Positions 58,049 through 64,000 of a stretch of DNA of 64,000 nt are shown here, piece after piece. A program made the translations under genes and the position numbers. The DNA lies in the NCBI GenBank assembly GCA_033816765.1, contig CM066288.1, positions 3,596,001-3,660,000 of the forward strand, given 5' to 3'. The DNA comes from Nothopassalora personata. Taxonomy: Eukaryota > Ascomycota > Dothideomycetes > Mycosphaerellales > Mycosphaerellaceae. The notes under the pieces are model-generated. The model did no database searches. It saw only the letters and a list, made by a program, of their open reading frames with translations, and was not told where the DNA came from. Position 1 is the first letter of the stretch. The number at the start of each line of letters is the position of its first letter.

Positions 58049-61000
58049 CTACGCAATGTCGAACAACGGCTTAAGCTGCTTAGCAATAAGTCGCCACTCA
58101 TCCTTGTCCACCTCGTCCTTGTAGAACTCCTTGAGCGTGTCAATGGACTTGCGTGAGATGTGTGAGAAGAGCATGTCCTTCTCCTCGAGCTGTCGGCCGT
58201 AGGTAGGCTGGTTAGGGCCTTCAATTTTGACAGCGACACTGGGTGTACCCTTCTTGGCGATGCCACCAGCAACGGCCTTGTGATCGCGCTCGATGGATGT
58301 GACTCGTCCCAATACGACGACCTCCTTGACATTGGTGACAGAGTTGTGCTTGACAGCCGCGAGAGGAGTGTGGAGGCGGAGATTGCCGTCGATCACGTCC
58401 AGGCCAACAACGATAGGGTCGGTCTTGTTGAAGACGGCGACTGGTCGACACACACACGGGAAGACAGCCAACATCTTGCTCTCTTCCTTCTTGGCAGCGG
58501 TGAGAGCTGCCATGTGAGCCGTGAACTTGTCGAACAAGTGGTAGATGATCTCGGCGGTGAAGACTTTCACGCCCATCTTCTCGGCCAACTCGGTCGCGTC
58601 CTTGTCGATCTTGACATCGAAGCACAGCATGACAGCGTACTCCTTTGCCTTCTCCAACATGGTCGAGGCGGTGATGACGTCTCGCTTATGCACCGGACCA
58701 AGTGCAATATTGGCCACAGGAATCTTTGACACGCGCAAGAACTCAAGCAACGCCTCCAGGGAACCGAGCGTAGATGCTTGGACGTGAACACCACGACCGG
58801 TCTTACTGATGTTCTTAATCAAGTTGTCGAGATCGCTCATGACATCGTCTTCCAGCTCCTCGATGTAGTCCTCGTCATCAGGATCTTTGGCAACCAAGAG
58901 GCGTGAACCAGCGATAGCGGTATCGAGACCGTTGGCAGCGATCTTGACACCAAGTGCAGCCTTCACCGTCTTGTTGTGGACGTACTGCGACTTGACACGG
59001 AGCTCCTTCATCTCGGCTGGGGTGAGCAAAGCTCTTACTTGGGTGGTGATTGGACCGTCTGTACCGCAGAGCACAATCGTATCACCCTCGTTGAGGATAC
59101 CGTTCGAAAGAACTACATCGATTGTGGTACCGAGACCCTCGATGACCTTCACCTCAAGAACGGTACATTCAACCTCAGATAGGTACATCAGCGACTTGGT
59201 CATGCGATCTTGCGTCAAGGAAATCAGCAGCTTAAGCATGTCTGGGATACCTTCCCCTGTGTGTGCCGAGGTGGGAACCAAGGACACGAACTTGGCCATC
59301 GATTTGTTCTCGTAGAAGAGCTCCGCGTTGAAGCCCTGCTCGGCGAAGGCGAGCTTGGTCTTCTCCAATCTGTCGGCAAATTCAGACTGTACACTCGACT
59401 TCTGCAGGTTGAGCGAGTCGCGGAAACCGTTGTTGCTGATTGGCTTCCAGCCGTACAGACGATCGATCTTGTTCAAGGCCACGATGAAAGGTGTCTTGCG
59501 GTCCCGCAGCAACTTCATCGACTCCAGGGTCTGTGGCTCGAGACCATGCATAATGTCGACCACAAGCACGGCAATGTTACACAGCGAGCTACCACGAGAT
59601 CGCAAGTTGGTGAATGACTCGTGACCTGGTGTATCGATCATGAGAAGACCTGGAACCTTGAAATCGAAAGCACCATCCTGATTGACAACAGCAATCTTCT
59701 TCTGGAGTGCTTCGACGGGGAAGTAAGTGGCACCGATTTGTTGTGTGATACCACCTGCTTCGCCTTCTTGAACGTTGGTCTGACGGATCTTGTCGAGCAA
59801 TTTTGTCTTTCCAGTATCGACGTGACCAAGAATACAGCCGATAGGCGAGCGCAGATTTTCCTTGGAAGCGGCCGCCTTTGATGCTTCGAGCTCTTCAGCA
59901 CGCTTCTTGGCCGCAGCAGCCTTCCTCTCGGCAGCCATTCTCTGAGCGACCGTCTCCCTTTCGTCCTCGGAATCGTCTTCTGAGTCGTCTTCGGAGTCAT
60001 CTTCTTCAGAGTCAGAATCATCGTCGTCTTCCTCCTTGATATCGGGCTTGCCATCGGTTGCCCCTTTCTGAACTGCTTTGCCGTTGACAGCAGGCTTGAC
60101 TTGGCCCTCGTCTCCAGACTCGGCGTCCCAGCTCTCCGCGACGTCCCCGTTCTCTTCTTTCTCGACCATGGCCTCCCAGTCGTCGAGCTCATCCTCCGCA
60201 TCCTCCTTCTTCTTGGCTTCGGCGTCAAGTCGTGCCTTCTCTGCTTCCTCAGCAGCCTTCTTGGCCTGCTCTTCCTGAAGCTTGAGTTCCTCCATCTTCT
60301 TTCGAGCCTCTTCCTCTTCGCGAGCTTGCTGGGCCTTTCGCTCTTCTGCCTCCTTGCGTGGATTCTTCTTGCGCATATCCTTCGTGCTTGGCTTCTTTGG
60401 CTCATTATCGCCTTCAAATCCAGCCACTTTTGCTCCAGCCTCAAGCATTTGTTGCAGTCGAGCCTTCTGCTGCGCCTCCTGCTTTCTTTCCTTCTCTGTC
60501 TTGTATGTGCCGGCCTTCTTCATCTCCTCAATCTTGGCCTTGTCTCTTGCTTTCTTCGCGGCTCTGGCCTCAGCCGCAGCCCTCTCTTCTTCCTCAATAC
60601 GTTTCTGCTCAGCTTCGGCGCGAGCGCTCTCTTCAGCTCTGATACGAGCTTCTTCTTCTTGTTGTTGACGGAGCCTCTCCTGCTGCTCTTGTAACGCACG
60701 AAGCGCCGGATTCAGCTTTTTCCCTTTCTTGCCCCCAGCCGGCCCGTCAACGACAGTTGCCGGTGCGGCCTCCACTGGTTTAGCTTCTTCTTTCGCAACT
60801 GGAGTTGGTGCCGCGGTCTTCTTTTTCTGCGCTGCTTGTTCCTTTTTTCGTTGCTTCTCACGCTCCTTCTTCTCCTTTTCCTTCTGAGCCTTTGTTTTCA
60901 CACCGCCCTCCCCGTCGCCTTCGTCTTCATCGTCAGGTTGCTCCTTCTTCGTAGGCTGTCTAGCGTTCTTGCCCTTCTTTCCGCCTTTGGCAGGCTCGTC

Positions 61001-61309
61001 CCACTCATCATCCATCGTCGCTTCCTCGGGTGCTTTGGCAGCAAGAGCGGGCTCTGCTGTCGGGGCATCCTGCTCAGCAGCGGGATCCTCTCCCCCTACA
61101 ACGTCGTTCTCCACGACCTTACCCTTCTTCTTCCGCTTATCCTTGTTCTTCTTCAGGGCCGCCAAGAAGCCGCCACCTGCACCTTCCTCTTCATCATTGC
61201 CAGCATCCTCAGTCGGTCCTGCTTGAGCTATTGGGTCCGCTGCCTCTCCAAGACCTTCGTCCCAGTCGTCGCTGCCGCCCTTCTTTCCCTTCTTTCCTTT
61301 GGGTGCCAT
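58049..61309 (-). CDS. fun12: Translation initiation factor eIF5B
   Basis: Single exon, 1086 aa, ATG 61309 ([19 protein letters not shown]). Residues 1-485 are the charged Lys/Glu-rich N-terminal extension with long coiled-coil helices. The GTPase domain starts near 487: G1 [12 protein letters not shown], switch region [10 protein letters not shown]3 DTPGHESF, G4 NKIDRL. Domains II-IV follow ([33 protein letters not shown]), with the C-terminal [10 protein letters not shown] that contacts eIF1A in the family. eIF5B is the IF2-like GTPase that drives 60S joining. Length is slightly above the yeast protein (1002 aa), from the N-terminal extension. No intron is needed. Confidence 0.97.
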   Translation of the reverse strand: MAPKGKKGKKGGSDDWDEGLGEAADPIAQAGPTEDAGNDEEEGAGGGFLAALKKNKDKRKKKGKVVENDVVGGEDPAAEQDAPTAEPALAAKAPEEATMDDEWDEPAKGGKKGKNARQPTKKEQPDDEDEGDGEGGVKTKAQKEKEKKEREKQRKKEQAAQKKKTAAPTPVAKEEAKPVEAAPATVVDGPAGGKKGKKLNPALRALQEQQERLRQQQEEEARIRAEESARAEAEQKRIEEEERAAAEARAAKKARDKAKIEEMKKAGTYKTEKERKQEAQQKARLQQMLEAGAKVAGFEGDNEPKKPSTKDMRKKNPRKEAEERKAQQAREEEEARKKMEELKLQEEQAKKAAEEAEKARLDAEAKKKEDAEDELDDWEAMVEKEENGDVAESWDAESGDEGQVKPAVNGKAVQKGATDGKPDIKEEDDDDSDSEEDDSEDDSEDDSEDERETVAQRMAAERKAAAAKKRAEELEASKAAASKENLRSPIGCILGHVDTGKTKLLDKIRQTNVQEGEAGGITQQIGATYFPVEALQKKIAVVNQDGAFDFKVPGLLMIDTPGHESFTNLRSRGSSLCNIAVLVVDIMHGLEPQTLESMKLLRDRKTPFIVALNKIDRLYGWKPISNNGFRDSLNLQKSSVQSEFADRLEKTKLAFAEQGFNAELFYENKSMAKFVSLVPTSAHTGEGIPDMLKLLISLTQDRMTKSLMYLSEVECTVLEVKVIEGLGTTIDVVLSNGILNEGDTIVLCGTDGPITTQVRALLTPAEMKELRVKSQYVHNKTVKAALGVKIAANGLDTAIAGSRLLVAKDPDDEDYIEELEDDVMSDLDNLIKNISKTGRGVHVQASTLGSLEALLEFLRVSKIPVANIALGPVHKRDVITASTMLEKAKEYAVMLCFDVKIDKDATELAEKMGVKVFTAEIIYHLFDKFTAHMAALTAAKKEESKMLAVFPCVCRPVAVFNKTDPIVVGLDVIDGNLRLHTPLAAVKHNSVTNVKEVVVLGRVTSIERDHKAVAGGIAKKGTPSVAVKIEGPNQPTYGRQLEEKDMLFSHISRKSIDTLKEFYKDEVDKDEWRLIAKQLKPLFDIA

Positions 61310-62376
61310 TGCGCCTGCTGCAGAGCCTTAAAGCTGTTTCGGATGGGCAGAAATGGTGATCGATGGTGTAGAAACTCTCCGTGAGATGGAGTGATGCGGC
61401 GGGCTCAGCTATGGGTTGCGTGCCGCAGCAGTGTGTTGCCTCCTGGAGACTTCTCGGGAGGCGGATCGGGATTAATGAAGTTGTTTTTCGCTCTCATACT
61501 ACCACGGCACGGCAGTATGCTTGATAACGTGCAGATGAGCACGTGCCGGTGGCAAACAGTGGCTGTGTGTGGCGAGAGATAGACAGCAGACTACAAGGCC
61601 GTCGGTGCTGGTGCGATATTGATGGAGTGTGGTCTGCGAAAATCAGATCGATGTCGGTGGGGTTGGGGGGTGACGTCGGCAAAGTTTCGGGGCTTTGTGG
61701 TCAGGGTACTGCATGTGAAGAAGGAACAATGTCTTCACTACTTTGACTCACATATTGATGTATACTCGGGGCACTTTCTACGAGATCAAGTGCGCCCGTG
61801 CGGCTGGAGCAGGCTGCGACTCATAAATCCTTCGACGTATACACAGCAGCGCAATACTGCTTCCAAGTCACAAGCAGCAACGAGCTTCCAGACTGAAAAG
61901 CAACACTTCCACTCAACTCTACACTGCTCAGCTGTCGAACTCCCAACTGGCCATTGAACATCGAGCACGTGAATGGGGAGGGGACTCATTCTGGCCGTCC
62001 AACGACAATTCCGAGCTTACCACTCGATGGTGGCTTGCCGGCTGATCATTCTTTTACACCCCGGAGCAGTAACTCAGTGTACCTGCGTTGTATTCTCTAC
62101 AGGAGTCTACCGGTGCACGACGCGCTCCTTTGAAAGCAATGCCACTTGCTAGACTACTGCTGTGATACTTCCCGGTCCATGTCACGGCAAGATTATGTTG
62201 ACGATGGCGTGAATGTCTTCCTTGTGCATATTGAAGGTCTACATTCAAGGCGTGGGAGGATATTGCCCTCACTCGAGCAATCTCCGAAGACACGGCGAGG
62301 ACATTTCGACGTGGATATAGCGAGCTGCGTATGCGCGATGACTCTTGAGCTTTGTATTGGGCACCCAGAAACAGAC
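61310..62376. other. Upstream region of eIF5B, 1.07 kb
   Basis: Promoter of the eIF5B gene is at the far right-hand end of its transcript, so this region holds that promoter and the 3' region of the next minus-strand gene. Only short frames; nothing recognised. Confidence 0.4.
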
Positions 62377-63183
62377 CTATTCCAGCTTCCCATAATCGAT
62401 AATCGGCGACAGCAGACCTTGTCGGAATAGGACATGCTTCTCTCGACCAGGGCATCCACAACCACGCCCAGCGACGCACACTTCACAAATGTTGTAACCT
62501 TTCTCCGAGATACATTCGCAGCAGTGGTAATAAGCCTGAAAGCTCCCTTCGATGGCACCATCGCAGAACTGGCAGATGGGATTCTTGACGAGTTGAGAGT
62601 GCTCGCAGCATCGTGTAAGAATCGGCTGCGTGATTGGCTGTCCCTCCCTACTCAAGAACACGAAAGTCGTCGCACTATCCTGCGGAATACGTTGCGCGTA
62701 GTCGACTTGATCGCTATCATGTCGTCCTAGGCCAGGGCGCGCCTTTTTCTTCCTAGCAGTAGAGTGTTTCTGCACCCAGGCTTCAACAGTCGACTGCACA
62801 GCTTCCGTGGCTCCAACAAGTCCGAGACTGAAGAGGTCGATAACGCCGGTGACGGGTACCACCGCAAAAGTCATACCCAATGGGATAGTGTAGTCTCGCT
62901 TAGTTTTGTCGTAGGGAGGAAGATTACGACGTTTGATTTCTTCTTTGGCCACTTTCACTTTTCTTCTTGCGATGTCGACGGCACGGCTGCTGTATGCTAG
63001 GCCTACACTGGACGCTCCGAGTGTAGGGAGAAGTAGCAGAGTCGACACGCCGATGCCGGTGCCTGCCTTGACTTTGGAACTCAGGGTCGATCGCTCTAGC
63101 TCCCAGAGTGTTGTGGGAGCCATGTCTCTGGCTCTTTGCGCATACTGCTTGTCGCTGAACTTGAAAGTCTCGTCGAACTCCAT
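62377..63183 (-). CDS. Hypothetical membrane protein with Cys-rich C-terminal zinc-finger-like region
   Basis: Single exon, 268 aa, ATG 63183 (MEFDETFKFSDKQYAQR). Two hydrophobic segments, about 43-70 (STLLLLPTLGASSVGLAY) and 100-125 (IPLGMTFAVVPVTGVIDLF), frame a basic linker. From about 195 there are at least twelve Cys/His candidates: RCCEHS, CQFCDGAI, YYHCCECISEKGYNICEVC, GRGCGCPGREKH. The spacing and the YHCCEC..GYNICEVC phrase recall ZZ-type zinc fingers, in which the first CxxC and GFDLCxxC pairs bind two zincs. I do not know the family as a whole. No neighbour suggests a role. Confidence 0.7.
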   Translation of the reverse strand: MEFDETFKFSDKQYAQRARDMAPTTLWELERSTLSSKVKAGTGIGVSTLLLLPTLGASSVGLAYSSRAVDIARRKVKVAKEEIKRRNLPPYDKTKRDYTIPLGMTFAVVPVTGVIDLFSLGLVGATEAVQSTVEAWVQKHSTARKKKARPGLGRHDSDQVDYAQRIPQDSATTFVFLSREGQPITQPILTRCCEHSQLVKNPICQFCDGAIEGSFQAYYHCCECISEKGYNICEVCVAGRGCGCPGREKHVLFRQGLLSPIIDYGKLE

Positions 63184-63564
63184 GATTGTGGGTCTGAATG
63201 TGTGTCGGCGGTGAGCTGGGCGTCCGGCATGCGGTAGGCCTGGTCTTTATCAACATCGAAACAGGCCCGGACATATGTGAAGCATAGATTGGGTTCCATG
63301 CCGATCCTCAGCCGCGTCGCAATATGCTTCCAGGTTTGGTCTGGCACTAACCGACATCTGTGAGCTGTAAGCGATGGTCGGGGGCTAAAAGTACCATGTT
63401 GCCAAATTGGGCGCGCTTGCGTCGTGTAACATGTGTTGGTCGCCGCCAACACGTGGTCGATGAGTGGGATATTGCACCATTCAGCACACATGTGCCTTCG
63501 GCCGTTGCAAGTCAAGATTTCATGCATATTTTATCGTAGCTACCTTGAGGCTCTAGGCACCACT
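63184..63564. other. Short intergenic region
   Basis: 381 bases between two minus-strand genes: promoter of the Cys-rich protein gene and 3' region of the Yip1-like gene. Nothing recognised. Confidence 0.4.
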
Positions 63565-64000
63565 TTAGAATCTGAAGAGCATTCTAGCAGCATCACTATC
63601 GCCCGCATCAGGAGCAGGGGTCTTGTTCTTCGCAGCGGGGCTACCATGTGCAAAAAATAGCACCTTGATAGCGATCGCAAAGCCTGCGTGCAATGCAATT
63701 ACCACAATCAGCAACGCCTTCGAGGTCTTTGCATCCGTGGCCGAGACCACAGGATACAGGTTCCTGAACAGGAAAAGTCCCGAGTATGCCAGTCCAACTC
63801 CTACGAACGCGTAGTTGAGCGCTGTGTGGTGTTAGTATAGCTAACTTCAGATGTTGGCATGCCACCTCCACTCACCAGAGATGTTGCTCCAGCTAACGAG
63901 CGCGACGGGTATCCAAATCAAGTTGGCGTATCCGTAGAGACTCCAGCACTCCAACAAGTTCGAGCTCTCGCTGCCGAACCACTTGAGCACTCCCCATAGT
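63565..64000 (-). CDS. Yip1-domain membrane protein, 3' end only
   Basis: The gene enters from the right edge. Visible exons are 64000-63876 and 63821-63565, joined over a 54-nt intron (GTGAGT..ACAG). The fragment encodes about 126 aa with three to four closely packed hydrophobic segments: ANLIWIPVALVSW, NYAFVGVGLAYSGLFLFRNL, and LLIVVIALHAGFAIAIKVLF. The LYGYANLIWIP and RNLYPVVSATDAKTSK phrases are characteristic of the Yip1/YIPF family, small Golgi membrane proteins that bind Rab GTPases. The C-terminal tail after FFAHGSP is short and Ala/Asp-rich. Subfamily (YIPF1/2 or other) cannot be fixed without the N terminus. Confidence 0.72.

Overview
The window looks like nuclear DNA of a filamentous ascomycete (Pezizomycotina, most likely Dothideomycetes of the Mycosphaerella type; the class is an inference from gene style, not a search). 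The evidence is eukaryotic housekeeping genes (CDC48, eIF5B, MAK16, BET1, EDC4, SCD6), many introns of about 47-60 nt with GT..AG ends, monocistronic genes on both strands, and typical fungal families (2EXR/F-box-like proteins, a LaeA-like methyltransferase, a division III chitin synthase). All gene models were built by hand from reading frames and splice signals; no alignment was run.

Layout. 1-4.9 kb: the 3' end of an IRC22-like ER gene, a small KPWE-motif protein resembling the peroxin Pex39, the P-body protein SCD6/LSM14, and a 2EXR-like protein. 5-10.5 kb: a secreted GH31 alpha-glucosidase, a GH43 enzyme, and a broken gene with UIM-like motifs. 10.7-16 kb: CDC48 and a gamma-glutamylcyclotransferase-fold protein, diverging. 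15.8-19.6 kb: epoxide hydrolase and a zinc-independent medium-chain oxidoreductase, diverging. 20-24.3 kb: EDC4/Ge-1, a second mRNA-decapping (P-body) protein. 24.5-30.5 kb: a divergent lamB/lamA-type pair (LamB/YcsF protein and a fused biotin carboxylase-AHS2-AHS1-biotinyl protein), then an unknown 190-aa gene. 31.4-37.2 kb: LaeA-like methyltransferase, a four-TM membrane protein, a microsatellite-rich gap, and a second 2EXR-like gene. 38.3-44.6 kb: a Ksp1/Ran1-like kinase with a gene-poor 3 kb upstream region, and the methionine-salvage enolase-phosphatase UTR4 with a large insert. 45-51 kb: a doubtful small gene, the SNARE BET1, an unknown 158-aa protein and MAK16. 51-64 kb: class VI-like chitin synthase, an RNF14/Itt1-like RBR ubiquitin ligase, eIF5B, a Cys-rich membrane protein, and the 3' end of a Yip1-family gene running off the right edge.

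Working together. The clearest functional unit is lamB/lamA at 24.5-29.9 kb. The two genes share a 302-bp promoter with two GATA-factor sites and together would form an ATP- and biotin-dependent lactam/oxoproline-type ring-opening system, as in the Aspergillus nidulans lam locus. Its odd gene structure (a 9-nt microexon in lamB and an apparent 20-nt intron in lamA) is the most striking observation here. The other neighbours look like ordinary independent fungal genes.
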